A stretch of DNA of 64,000 nt from Lithospermum erythrorhizon. Taxonomy: Eukaryota > Streptophyta > Magnoliopsida > Boraginales > Boraginaceae. The notes beneath the pieces were generated by a model that saw only the letters and a program-made list of their open reading frames with translations, was not told the DNA's origin and did not search any database. Where the stretch lies: NCBI GenBank assembly GCA_019722365.1, contig JADFUC010001461.1, forward strand, positions 248,001 through 312,000, in the 5' to 3' direction. Position numbers and translations under genes: made by a program. Position 1 is the stretch's first letter. Every line of letters starts with the position of its first letter. Shown here piece by piece: positions 1 through 12,231 of this stretch.

Positions 1-281
1 TCTTAGATTTCATATACCGTGTATGGAACCAATATAAGCCTAAAAATTACGAGGGTCTCTGATTACAGTCGGTGGCTAAATTTAACGCAGCTCTGCTGAT
101 GGAGTAGAAACTATATATAGGCTTATACCACTCCAGGAACAGAGTTGCAAACTGTCATTAACATAGGCAAATGAGGGTAATGAGAGTTAAATGAAACTGG
201 ATAAGGACAACGGTAGAGAAGTTAGAATATTAAACAAATAAATATAAATACAATATAGATTGATATCATGATATCGACATT
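1..281. other. Left edge, 3' flank of the nucleoporin gene
   Basis: No coding region is seen. The stretch lies just downstream of the stop codon of the minus-strand CCCH/FG-repeat gene and presumably holds its 3' UTR and flank. It is AT-rich and I see no repeat or RNA gene in it. Confidence 0.5.
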
Positions 282-3200
282 CTATACCTCTCCAATAGTC
301 CATTTACTTTTCATCCAAATACTATCATCACCGTCACTTTCTCTAGGTAAGCTATTCCTGCATTGTAAAAAAAAAAACAAAAAAGTGAGGCTAGTGTCAT
401 ATTATAACTGATTCAACGTATGAAAAATTGCAGAGACGTTCTAATCAGCTGTTTGGGTCAACTGAAGTGCTAGTAAAAAATAAAGCATTACTCTAGGGAA
501 GGAAAAATAAAATAGATAAAAAAATAAAGACTGAAATTACAATCCAACTCCACTTATTGTTTACCCTATTCCATTTTCACATACTAATAGGAACGATCTG
601 TTTCCTTGGACAACAATTTTGAACAAGACCAAGTATGTTGGCATTCCCAAAACTTTGGACCACATATGAAATTATATTTTCATTGATTAAGGACCTCAGA
701 GTGAGTATGGTTTTAAACAAAATTCACCCTCAGTATTATGGATGTCAGCTCTAGGACCAGGAAACTTCCTTCCAATTGTCAATTTTTTTTTTTAATTCAG
801 AGAAGGGAGGAAAAAACATATTTGCTACAATCAAAAGTTGAAATAACAAAGAATTACTTCATGAAAAACCATAATCTAGCACTACATTGCACTAGTTTCG
901 ACAGGAAATCAATAAGTCAACAGAATAGGGAGGGGGAAATACTATCTAGCATATAGATAGCAATACATTCAAATGGCAGTATTAATAGTACTTATCAGAA
1001 TAACCAACAACAATTATTAATGATTGGACTTTAAGATAGTTATGTGTTTGAGATAATCAAGTAATAAAAAATTAAACCTTTTGTATCATAGTAAAAAGAA
1101 TGAACACATACATGGACAGCAAGATTTACTATACATATTACTGTGACTAATGTAGTTGTTTGAAGTATAAGATTACAAAAATGCTATCACCGAGATCATA
1201 GTAGCACAGATAACAGAGAATACACTTTTCAATGAATTCAGCTGCTAGCTGAAATCTTTCGAGAACAACATTATTTCAGAACTTAATCCTTTTAAAGCTA
1301 TGTTGACCAACGTCATCCCAGTTTAATGGCGAAGAGAACTTACGGCAATTGAATGTTGACTGAGGGCTGGCCTATTGCATTTGGCAAAAGAGTATTCCCA
1401 GAAGAAGAATTATGCGACTGGCTAAGGACTGAAGTAGAAGTCTGTGGTGGGATTGGAAAACTGGAAAATAAATTTTTCTCTGCACCTGAGGCACCATTAC
1501 TAACGCTTGCAGAGTTAGAAGTGAAGGGAGTTTGTTGTGTTGGGGGAGTGGATTGGCTAGGGAAAATACCTGCAAGAGACAGAGTTGACACGATAAAACT
1601 AAGCAATCTTATAGTTAGTAAAACAAATGAAAAAAAACCCTTCTCATTTCACTTACTCTTTTGCCCAAATGCACTTGAATGCCCTCCCTGATTCTGGAAG
1701 GGGTTCGACTGCGAAAATGGGTTACTGTTTGGAGGACCAGGGTTGAGGTTCTGGAAGGGTGAATTTCCATTCACGTTTGGGAACAAACTTGATGGTGAAG
1801 ACGTGTTGCCGTTCAGAGGACCAGAGTTGAGGTTCTGGGAGGAATTTAGTTGACCAAATAGAGTGTTTGGAGCACCAGAGCTGAAACTTTTTATGGGAAG
1901 AGATTTAAATCTGACAAAGGAAGAATATAACTTCTTCCACATAAAGTAGTTCAAATACACAAGGAAGAATATTACCTGGTTCCACTACTGAGTGATGCAG
2001 CTAACTGACCAAAGCTCGAGACCGCTGGAGGACCACCATTGCTTTGCAAATTTACTGTGGTGTTTGGGCTAACCCCTTGTGAAGGATTTTGAAGATTGGG
2101 AACAAGACGAGATGGGCCGGTATAAGGATTACTAAGTAAGCTTTCGAATTCAACTAATTTGGCTTGGACCGAAATTCGCTCTCTCTCAATCTGTACTCAT
2201 GGAGAATATGATTAGCTGGGAAAAAACAAATTGAGTAAATCAAAATGCCACAGCTCATTAACGAGATCAAAAGTGGGTATGAATCTGAGAAACTCCTGCA
2301 AATATTTAGTTCATTTTGAAAAATGTAACAGGTTTGGGGAACATCATGGTGTTAGTATTGTTCAGGGATGTGAAAAAGGTTACATCAACTATGTTGAACA
2401 ACATAAATTATACCAGAAATGTCTGGTTAAAACTTTATAGGCCGAACTATGTTGAACGAAACAAAGAAACTGAAGGAAAGATGCCCTACATTCAATTCTA
2501 CAGGGCACAAAATTCTTACAATCCAATGACCAGCTTAACATTGATAAAGACTGAGTAAAATAACAACCATATTTTGATAATAACTTCAATATACTGTCCA
2601 GACCTATGAACAATTGAGTTGCACTACAAGGAATATGTTCAAAACAATTATTTTAACTTACAATTGACTGAATGTTCATTCCCCGCTTAGCCTCATCGTA
2701 AGCAGCTGCTCGCAATTCTTCATAACTTGTATCACCAACAATATCACACGGGCCACTGCCAAAAGTAAAAGACTTGTAGTAAATGCTGGCAGATTATTTA
2801 GGATTTGTAAAGCAGCTGGGGATTCAGTATTTCAACAAACAGGAATATAGTATGAGATCACTACTCTTCATCCAGGAACCAAACAATGATCATTTATGTA
2901 TTCCAGATTAGAAGGAAATGAAAGTTGTTAGCATAAATATCATTGTTCTTTGACAGCTTACAAGTAACTATAAAGTATAAGGTTGCATCAATTACATTTG
3001 GAGAAACCAAGCACGCACAAAGCAATGAAGCATAGTGAACAAAGAGCATAAGCAGATACCACTTGATATTGACAATTGCTTGCCCTTCTACCTTTAAGAA
3101 ATCAACCTCATAGAGAAAGTTGGATTGAATAGTAGGAATACATGTGGCCTATAGTTGAAAGAAACTTACTTTTTCACGTGACCATAGCAAGTTAGCCTCC

Positions 3201-4935
3201 ACATTGGTTTTTCATTCCGAAAATCTTCAGCAATTTGGCGTTTACAAGAGTCGGAATCAGTGCACCTTCACAAGAATTGGTGTCACTAATTAAGAGATCC
3301 TTTCCAAATAAAAGTGGAACAAATGTGCATATGTTAACTTAAGGAATCATTTACTAGTCAAGGACTTACATGTGAGCTGGAGCTGGTGCCGAAGACTGCT
3401 TTTCAGATCGAGATGGTGTCGAGTTGTTTGTATTATTTATAGGAGAAAAGCGTGTCCACTTGTTCTCAAAAGGCTGTTCCAGAGAGTACACCAAAATGGT
3501 AGTAAGCATGACAAGTTCAAAATTCAAATATACTGAAATTAAAACCCTCAGAATGTCATATCATTGTGTGTTTACTTTCTTATTGGATAAGGGTAAATAA
3601 ACTTTCGTGTTAAGTATGATAAACTAAAAGGGTTAAGAAGAGTTAGAAACCCAACATAACCCATAATCAGGCAGAGGAAAACCTTGTTCTGGTTTAATCC
3701 GGAATCATTTGCCCCTCTTTGCTGAGGGTTCTGCACACCAAATCCAAATGGATTGGATTTCCGTTGCTGATTTTGAGAGCCAAATCCAAATGGATTTGGT
3801 TTCTGTTGCTGATTTTGCGAGCCAAATCCAAAGGGATTAGGTTTTGATTGTTGTGGAGCACCATGGAGATACCTACATTGATCACCATATTGGCAGCTGG
3901 ACAAGATAGCAAAAGTATTAAATCACTATACAGACTGAATTTCGTAGCTCATCATCGAAAAAAAAAAAGATGAGAATCTAAATGAAAAGCATAATACTAT
4001 TTTTCTCAAATTACCACACCCCGGCCCTCTAAACCGCCACCACCACCCTAAAAGAAACAAAAATCTTGAATTCATAAAATTTTAATGTAAACTCCAATAT
4101 ACTCTAAAACAAGATAATATTTCCAGAGCTGCATATCGAGCACTTTCAACCTTGTTGTGCTGTAAAACTCGGTCTTCCTTCCTCTTATTTTACCTAAATT
4201 TATAAACCAATCATGTATTTGATGAGAAACACTTCATCCATCCCAAAACATAGTCTACTTTGCTTTTCGATGGTCAAAATTAACAACAATTGATGTATTA
4301 ATTGACATACAACTTCGATTCGAATCAAAACTAACATGTAACTATCAAAGTATGTTCAAAATATTATATTTTGATACGTTCTTCACCAGATATAATACAC
4401 CATATACTAAAGTACACAAGTCCAAATTTAACAAAACCATTCATCGAAATTCAAAACTCGACTATCTTTTCGAAATGGAGGAAGTACATTATGTGGTCAA
4501 TCAAGATTCACGACTGACGACTCCATCAACTGATCGAAAAACTAGAAGAACCAAAATAATAATAATACTACATCTACCTCTAAAACATCATCCAATTTAT
4601 TTTTCTAATGGTAAAAACTTAACAAACTTTACGATCTTAATTGACACACATAACTTCGATTCAAATCAAAATGATCATATCAACTATAAATATATTAAAA
4701 ATACTATCTTTTTTGTATATTTTCACCGAATACTACAAAACATATACACAATATTTAAGTTCAACAAAATTATAAATTAACAAACTTTACGATATTAATT
4801 AAGTTCAAAATTTAAAAATTTAACATTAAAAAAACTAGAAAATCTAATTAAATAATACAAAAAAAAATAAATTGAAATGAATTTAAAGTACCTGCCACGT
4901 TGGAAATTCCTACAAACTTCTTTCTTTGGTGGCAT
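282..4935 (-). CDS. CCCH zinc-finger FG-repeat nucleoporin (NUP42/CG1-like; plant 'zinc finger CCCH domain-containing protein 16' type)
   Basis: Nine exons join in frame to 430 residues: 4935-4892, 3896-3683, 3473-3370, 3265-3170, 2755-2662, 2190-1976, 1880-1657, 1569-1344, 357-282. All junctions are GT-AG with matching phases. The N-terminus carries one CCCH finger, C8-x7-C16-x5-C22-x3-H26, with the first cysteine encoded in exon 1 and the others in exon 2. Three near-repeats of PNPFGFGSQNQQ follow, then a conserved central block (PFENKW, CKRQIAEDFRNE, RLTCYGHVK), a helical segment (YEELRAAAYDEAKRG) and a long Ser/Asn/Gln/Pro-rich tail with scattered FG. The short last exon encodes DDSIWMKSKWTIGEV, the conserved C-terminal motif of this plant family, about 1 kb beyond exon 8. 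Family knowledge places such proteins at the cytoplasmic face of the nuclear pore in mRNA export. The start is the only ATG before the finger. A reader stopping at the in-frame TAA after exon 8 would lose the last exon. Confidence 0.9.
4231..4486. mobile_element. Stowaway-like MITE (CTCCMTCC family), in intron 1 of the nucleoporin gene
   Basis: The ends are imperfect inverted repeats: CTTCATCCATCCC at the left and GAAATGGAGGAAG at the right. Internal blocks (ATGGTCAAAATTAACAA and CGAAATTCAAAACTCG) match the element at 44284-44505. A partial second copy of the internal part lies at about 4595-4800. Confidence 0.75.
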
Positions 4936-5120
4936 GCTTCTCTGAGTTGTACTTTGTGCCTTAAGGGTTTAGAAGCTCTTTCAATTTGAGTGTGTTTTTA
5001 GGGTTTAGTGATTGTACTTTTTCGATTGCTTCACTAAATATTTGTTGCTTGTTAAGCTTGGAATTAACGAGGGGATTAGTACGCTAATTAAACAATCATT
5101 AACTACTTCGTACGGGCAAC

Positions 5121-5264
5121 ACTACACACACCCAAATAGTGTTTTGTTAATCAGAAATGTCAATTTGTCATAATTAAACTTCCTCAACACTCTGAAACAC
5201 AAATAGGGGGCAAAATAGTCGTTTCACCCCAATACTGACTAGCGCTATTTGGGTGTGTGTATAA
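5121..5264. mobile_element. ~145 bp MITE, copy 1 of a four-copy family
   Basis: The left end reads ACACACACCCAAATAGTGTTT in inverted orientation to the right end CTATTTGGGTGTGTGTATAA. The interior holds the family block GGGGGCAAAATAGTCGTTT. It is closest to the copy at 46186-46329. Confidence 0.8.
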
Positions 5265-6249
5265 TAAATTGAGCCATTACCTCTTGAAGTAACGACAAAT
5301 TTCCTTAAGCCTAAAGATGATATTTGAAGACAAGAAAATATGCGGTTAACGAAAATGTTATTGATATGATTTGGAGTACTGGCCTCTATTTATTATACGA
5401 TTAACATTTATCTGAAGTCGAAGGCGCTTAGCGAACTTGTTCTTGAGCTTGATTATTGAACACTTATAACCGAACACTTGGGCGTTGCGCGGCAGTCGAG
5501 GGCTGAGGCCAGCGATCTTGAACACGAATGTTTAAATGCTAGTGTTTGAAGATTTGAAGACTTGAATGTTTGAATATTTGAAGATTCAAAGGCTTGGAAG
5601 TTTGGTATTGAATCTGGCTTGAATATTGAAGGAGGATTACCGGTTGTGGAGAACTATAGCCTACTTTTTTGTCTTGCTTTTCTGAAATGAATTTAAAGTA
5701 CCAAAATGAATAGGGAATCTTACTCATTTATAAGCATATTAGGTGATAGGCTTGGATTTGGGCTTGCACTTGATTGGGCTTGAGCACGGAGTTCGGTTGG
5801 TCTCGAGCGAGCTTGGACCGGCCAGTGCCGGCTTGGACAGCCGATAATTATTCTTCAACTTGATTAAAGGCAATTATATGATTTAATTCGATAAAAAGTA
5901 TATCTTTATATTTATTTAAAAGATATAATTATCAGAATTTCTTTAGTATTTCCAAATGTTTATTTGGAGGAAATAATTATTTATTATGATCTAGTTTCTC
6001 ATTTGTCGGGCCATAATTCGGCGGTCCAATTTTTAATCACGACGGTTTTATAATTTGATAATCGCGACACGTGTGACTACTTGAATTAGTTTAATGCTTA
6101 AATTCCAACGAATAAATTGTTAGGTGGAACTTAATTAACTAATTTAATTGGAGCATTATTGAATAAATTTCGTTACTGACACTGCTTTATCTCAAAATGA
6201 AAGTGTCGATAGTTAAAACTAAGTTTCAATATTGATCTGAGCGAACCCG

Positions 6250-6396
6250 ATATACACGTCCAAATAGTGATCTTTAGTCTTTGATGACTATTTTATCCTT
6301 GTATATAATTTACGTAACTATTACACACTTAAAAATAAAAAAGGGCAAAATAATCATTTCATCTCTCAAACAAACACCATTTAGATGTGTGTATAA
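6250..6396. mobile_element. ~145 bp MITE, copy 2 of a four-copy family
   Basis: It has the same architecture as copy 1 with more divergence: left end ATATACACGTCCAAATAGTG, interior AGGGCAAAATAATCATTTC, right end CACCATTTAGATGTGTGTAT. Confidence 0.75.
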
Positions 6397-7648
6397 CAAC
6401 TCAAATGATTGATCACACATTAGTATATATTGTTATAATTTGATCCACTTGTATCTTAAAATGTATTATTTGATCATTCATCTTCAAAAATTAACTTTTA
6501 TGTTGATGTCGTTAAAACTCTTGTGAAGCCTCCGTTAAGTGTTTCGGGTGATTGTCATGCCAATTTTTTAGATCATTTTTCATTTGTCCGATTTGTATTA
6601 AAAAAAAAACTAAAAAAATGAAATTGTTGAAATTGTTTTTCAAATTTCCCAATTATAAGTCATTGAAACTCTTATTTAATCCCCAAATTGGTTCTGCTAG
6701 ACACAGGGATAGAACGGAAATGAAATTGGAAGGGGCCAAATTTTAAAAAAATAAATAGGATGGATGGACAAATTTGAATTAAAAAATCTTTAAATTAAAA
6801 AAAAACGTCAATTATAATAAAAATAGAAAGAGAATTGTTGCTGAAAACACTCGAACTCACTCACATTTATCTTTACCAATTAACCTAAAACTTCAATTGT
6901 AATTCATATAATATATAAAATATAAAATATTAGTGACGAATTTAGGGCCCTGTTCAAAAAACATCTTAGACGGGTCTTACTAGACAAAAAGGTTGAAGAC
7001 GATACATAGGGAATGAACCCACCATTCCGTGCAAGTATCATTAACGAAGATATCTGAATAAGAAATCTAGAATTGTTGATAATTCAGATGATCGATTAAT
7101 CATTCATATCTTGTCAACATTAAATATAAAACATATTATATTGTTGTTAACATTTAAAAAGATAGTTGAAATGTTCTCACCCATAACAAAATAATACTAG
7201 ATGCCACAACATACATTCACATGTATTTCTACGTGAGATATGCTCTCTTTGTTACTGAAATCCGTGCCCAGGCTTTCACATATCACGACTTATCTGAACT
7301 CTGCATCAGCGTCCAGAAACTTTGCTCCACCTCTTTATTTTGCATCATGTTACTCCCAATTTGTATGTGCAACTATCACCGCATAAGATTTTTATAAAGA
7401 CTCTTAAATCCATCCCAAACTTTTTCTCCCAATTCATAAATGAATGTAAGCGTGCGGTCTATTCTAACGAGATGGCATTAGAAGGCTTATTGACTCGACA
7501 ATGGTGGAAATCGAAATAGAACATGAAATAATCACATTTACATGAACATGCTATTGTCCTTTCTTATTTTCTAGGGCATCTTCTAATGTTGTGCAATGTT
7601 TTTTTACACCAACCACTCTCTAAAGTCATCCATTATCACTTTTTAGTA

Positions 7649-7837
7649 CTTTCTCTGTTTCAAAATAAATAATTATTTAGATGAAAAATATTTTATTAAG
7701 GGATTGTAAAAAACTATATTGAGATTGTAAAAAACTATATTGGAAATGTAAAAAAATATATTAAAATTGTAAACAATCAACTATTATAAAAAAATAATTT
7801 TTTTTATAGATAATCATGTATTTTGAAACGGATGAAG
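7649..7837. mobile_element. Stowaway-like MITE flanked by TA
   Basis: The ends CTTTCTCTGTTTCAAAATA and TATTTTGAAACGGATGAAG are inverted repeats, with TA dinucleotides outside (7647-7648 and 7838-7839). The inner arms carry repeated words such as TGTAAAAAACTATATTG. Length and target site fit a Tc1/mariner-derived Stowaway element. Confidence 0.75.
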
Positions 7838-7989
7838 TATTTCTCTTCCCCCTAACTTTACATATGTCAATTTTCCTACTTTTTGGGCATAGCGTTAGGA
7901 CTCAAAATCCGGTGGTGCAAAGTGTAAAAAAAATTTACATAGTCAACAAAAATTTACATTAATGTGAAAGTATTCATTACAAAGAAAAT

Positions 7990-10250
7990 CTTACACATCG
8001 AATTTTTTTGAAAATATTTTAAAAATTATATCATTACTAATAGTACTAAAAGCATCTCGTTCTAGAAAAGTTACTAGACGGTCATTTAACCGTGATGATC
8101 GCCCGTCGTAGAAAGATTTGTCACTTTCACATGATTCGTACTGTGAGAAAAGACACGTTGGCGCTAGCGGTTGTTGGAGGTAAAGCAAAGGCCCTTCCTG
8201 AAGCTTATACGCCAAACTAAAAGTGTTACGCTTATTTGTTTTCACGGTTGTGAAAGATGCGAAGGCCTCGCTGACTCTTTGAAATGCGGATCCTGACGAA
8301 CAACTTTGATATAATTTTGAAGTTGATTGCGAATTACCGCCGGGTTCACCCTCTCGAAGTCTTTGAGATTATAATTCAACCCATTCTCGTCAATTTATCC
8401 ACATTAAAAGGCGCAAATGATATAGGGCTCAAACATCAACACATTATAAAAGTTTATTATTTTGCTTCATCAAATCTAGAATTAAGCTCTTGCAATTGCA
8501 AATCTAGAATATTAAACAATCATTCTTGTAATGATGTAAGTTGAGATACACTCAGATTTTAAGCTAGCATTCTTTCCTTGGACATATGGTGCATCCATGT
8601 TCGGAAAAACAACATTAACCTTATTGCAAGTTGCATGACCTTAGACAAAGTTCTTCCCATGCTTACGTTTCCTCATTTCTTGGTAGTTCTTTAGCGATGA
8701 TTAGATACAAGGCATTCAGAGATTTTGATCACGTCTTGTAAGTTAGAATTCAAATCATGTGTGATCGCTAAAACATCAACCAACAAAAATAACAGAGAAG
8801 ATAAGAGATAAAATAATTTTAGAAAATCAAAAACATTTCGGCTTCCCCAGATCTACGGAATGAGCTATCATTTCCTATTTAAATGAAATACCCGATGATG
8901 GTACATACAAAGATCCTCAAACTATTTATAGTCCTGAAATGAGAACCCAGCAGTATCACACCTTTCGAACTATGCGATTGTTGATTTTGTCACTTCGGTT
9001 CTATCTCACCTTCCTCAATCAAGTCCTTATAGTGTTTTGCTTGTTTTTCCTCGGCAATTATGCGCCTCTTGTTGGAGGAGCGAATGTAAGTAACAAGGAG
9101 ATTAACCACCAACAAAATTACTAACACCAGGATGAGACCTCGCACAAGCAACGAGTGCCAACTGAAGTTGATGTGCGAAACAATGTACATAGTAAGCTGG
9201 TGAATTCTCATTTTGAATTAAAGTTAAAACCCATGACCGGCACTTTTCATGTGCTCGACTCATCCGTAACCTTGCACCGAATACTAGACAAACTTCAAAC
9301 CGATACGGATAACAAATCAACAAGTGCCTCTTTAAGTGATATCGCTTTTCGTCTCTTTAACATGTACAATGCCAAGAAACCGTTCCTTAACAAGACTTGC
9401 CTTGTCGACATAGCGAATAACAACAACCATTTTGTTAAAAGCTTCACTTTTAATCACGGATTAAATAATCCCGGCACACAAAAAAAAAAAATCATCCAAA
9501 TCTACTAATAATACGTGCGGTTATTTCAAAGAACCAGCGGCACAAAGGACTTACGAATCTTAGGAGAAAGCATGGTATTGTTTTTGGAGGCGAATTTAAA
9601 ATATCACACGCAAATCTTTATTACTCTCCTTGAAGTTTCCACAATTCACGAATGGACCCTTATAAGGAGAGTCGTCAGACTCGTCATCTCCTCGGAATGG
9701 AAAACCACACTTTAAAAGATACCTACTAGCTACAAGTGATGTGGTCACACGAGCTCTATACTCAATATTATTTTGGTCCTTATTCCTCATCAATGAATAT
9801 CTGATATTTGTTTGGTTCATAAGATCATGACATTTGTGCCTTGATCGATGAGAACTGCAGCTACCGTTGGCATGGTACCAAACCTAACGGGGTTATCCCG
9901 TTCTTTAAATCCAACACTACTTAAAGGCTTCACCACCATAATCCGACACATTTTAAACAAATAACAAGGCAAACAATATGCTTTATCTTCGTGAATACTA
10001 TACTCGAGCCAACCCGGCAATATATTTATCATACGGTCGTTCATCGACGAAGCCAGAAACTTACTTACCAAGTGAGTCCAAGGAAAATCAATGTTGCGAG
10101 GTTGATGTGGACCTTTTTTCAGATAAGATTTCCTTACATCATCTTGAATATCCGGATGGAACTCAGAAATTTGTTTCCTTATCCCTGGATCAGCTTGTAA
10201 TGTATCAAAGTCGACACTTATTTCTGCATTAGAAATCTTGGAGAAAGCTT
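7990..10250 (-). pseudogene. Decayed hAT-superfamily transposase (TTF-type zinc finger, DUF4371/hAT C-terminal dimerisation)
   Basis: Read on the minus strand from 10250 down, fragments line up in the order of a plant TTF-type zinc-finger hAT transposase. They include NLEALQADPGIRKQISEFHP, then ILPGWLEYSIHEDKAYCLPCY (TTF finger), then FLLxxGFPFRGDDES-type sequence near 9690, then AYYVHCFAHQLQLAL near 9130, then an LQELNSRFDEA-like block near 8500, and finally RLNDRLVTFLERDAF at about 8070 (dimerisation region). Frameshifts and stops separate every block, and introns cannot explain them all. It is a dead transposon copy. I could not find convincing terminal inverted repeats or a target-site duplication. 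Confidence 0.85.
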
Positions 10251-12231
10251 CAACTTGTGATACTTCAACTGTGAACTTGAGCTAGATTAGCCTTTCTTCT
10301 TAGCATACACTTGAAAACCTTTTAAATCCTATTAATCAATCAATTTATACACATTAGATTAGAATTCATTAATCAACTACAAACTAAACTTTATACGATT
10401 GTAAATTACGAAATAAAATTACGAGAAACCAAAAATAGAATTACGAGTATGTAAATTACAGTATACAAAATTACAGTATAAATGAATTACATGAGACTAG
10501 AAATAGAATTACATGAGCTAAATTTATCCAATTAACAGTAGACTTGCTAAAACCATTATATATGAATTCTGAGACTTACATTATATCTTTCAGCAGTAAC
10601 GGTATATGTTTATTTACTAAATAAAATTACATGAGACTAGAAATAGAATTACATTAGACTAGAATTTATCAATTAAACAAAATGAATCAATAAATAAATT
10701 ATCAATTATCAATTAATCAACTAAAAACTCAAACAATTTATCTATTAAACTATATTTAGCCAAAAAATTAAACATCTAATCATTAAACTAATTTTTAAAT
10801 CATATTGAAATTTTTTAAACTAGGTTAGAATTTAAAAATTAAACAAAAATAATAAAACTAAAGATATTTACTGAAAAAGTTAAAGAGACGGGCCCAGGAG
10901 AGATGGAAGGCCGGAGCGAGATGGAGAGCAGACCGTTGACAACTTGACCGTGAAGGGGTGGGGATATTTATCTAAGCATCGGTGTTTGTGTTTACATTTC
11001 TCTGTCTCTCGGATGACAAAAGCGTTGAATTAAATTTGTGGGCAGTGGTCGAGTTGGCCCAATGACCCCAATCAAAAATCAGCGACCCCAGATCGAATTT
11101 TGCGTGCGGGTGCTTTTTGTCATTAAATCGAATTTTCCCCTAAATCAATTTTTCCCAAATCAATTTTACTGACAAGTGAAACGTGGTTTTGTTTTAAAAA
11201 AATCGATTTTTAAAATTTCATGAAGTGCAGTGATGCGATGCCTTGCCCCAGGTCATTTATGTTTTTGGGTCTCTAGGTGCTTAGGTTAGGGTTGGGAGGT
11301 TGAGCAATCTTGCGAGACCTCATCGAATATGCGTAATAAATTCATAGGATTTAACACATAGTTGATAAAAGTATGTTGACGAGAAAGTAATCTCCTTATA
11401 GAAGTTTGACATAATTTACTAGTCTTTCATATCATATAACAAGGTATGTCATAAGAACCATGAATGCTGTTAAATACATGATCACTGCTTCTAATTCATT
11501 TGCTAATTATCAATTATTATTATTAACTAACATTTACCTTAAATCCATTTGCTCAATTCGTTTATATATATATCAAACATAGGCGCAACGTGTTTGTCAC
11601 AGAATTTTCAAATTTGTACTTGTATTGAGATATCATGATAATTTTGACCATAAAATCAAATGTATATTGTGAAATTACCTAAAGCTGACCATAATGGGAG
11701 CCTGCGGGTAGAGGATTGAAACCTCGAAGATGTAAAATTCGTGACAATATTTCTTTTTTTGTGATGTATAACATGTCATAAGTAATAAAATTTGTATTAA
11801 AGTAGTTAAAATAAAGTCTCTAATCCTTGATCGATGAGGCATATCGTGTTAACTACATTGCTATCACCACAATGAGAATGAAGGACCGTTAGTGCGACGT
11901 TTTCACGAGAGCTATACATGTTCAATTAGGAAGCTATCAATATTGTCAAAGAATCAATCCAAAATCTTGTAGAAGAATTGGCGAGTTGATGGAATGAATG
12001 CGGTCATGAGTTCGATTCACTGCTCAACGTTTTTTGGTGGCGTGGTTTGCGATGTATTATTCATTAGTCATTTATCGTCTGGCCTTTCCGAAAGTAGCGG
12101 TTGCAGTTTCGTTAAATAAATAAAAAAGTCATCAATATCATGGCAAATTAGCAGCCTATAGGTAACTAATTCAAGTTTGTCACCACACTTCATCTTCAAT
12201 CATAGCTCATTCACACAACAACTCCTTCAAA
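10251..12231. other. Intergenic spacer upstream of transporter copy A
   Basis: No gene is supported. Between about 10480 and 10660 a phrase reading ATGAGACTAGAAATAGAATT is repeated with AT-rich fill. Around 11990-12030 a tRNA-like fragment (GAGTTCGATTCACTGC) suggests SINE or tRNA debris. The last part is the presumed promoter and 5' UTR of transporter copy A; no TATA box can be assigned with confidence. Confidence 0.5.

Larger units (their letters stand above)
4936..7640. other. Intergenic spacer with repeats, no gene recognised
   Basis: This holds the presumed promoter and 5' flank of the minus-strand nucleoporin gene and then AT-rich spacer. Two ~145 bp MITEs (5121-5264, 6250-6396) lie inside. 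A short stretch at 5535-5600 repeats TTGAA-type words (TTTGAAGATTTGAAGACTTG). Open frames here are short and match nothing I recognise. Confidence 0.6.

Noticed and set aside
1353..1691. 112-codon plus-strand open frame
   Set aside because: It is antisense to exons 7 and 8 of the nucleoporin gene, whose frame, splice sites and composition are convincing.
4352..4780. 142-codon plus-strand open frame
   Set aside because: It lies within MITE sequence inside an intron, has very AT-biased composition and no recognisable protein.
11965..12035. Possible tRNA gene (GAGTTCGATTC-like B box)
   Set aside because: No matching acceptor or anticodon stem could be drawn; treated as tRNA or SINE debris.
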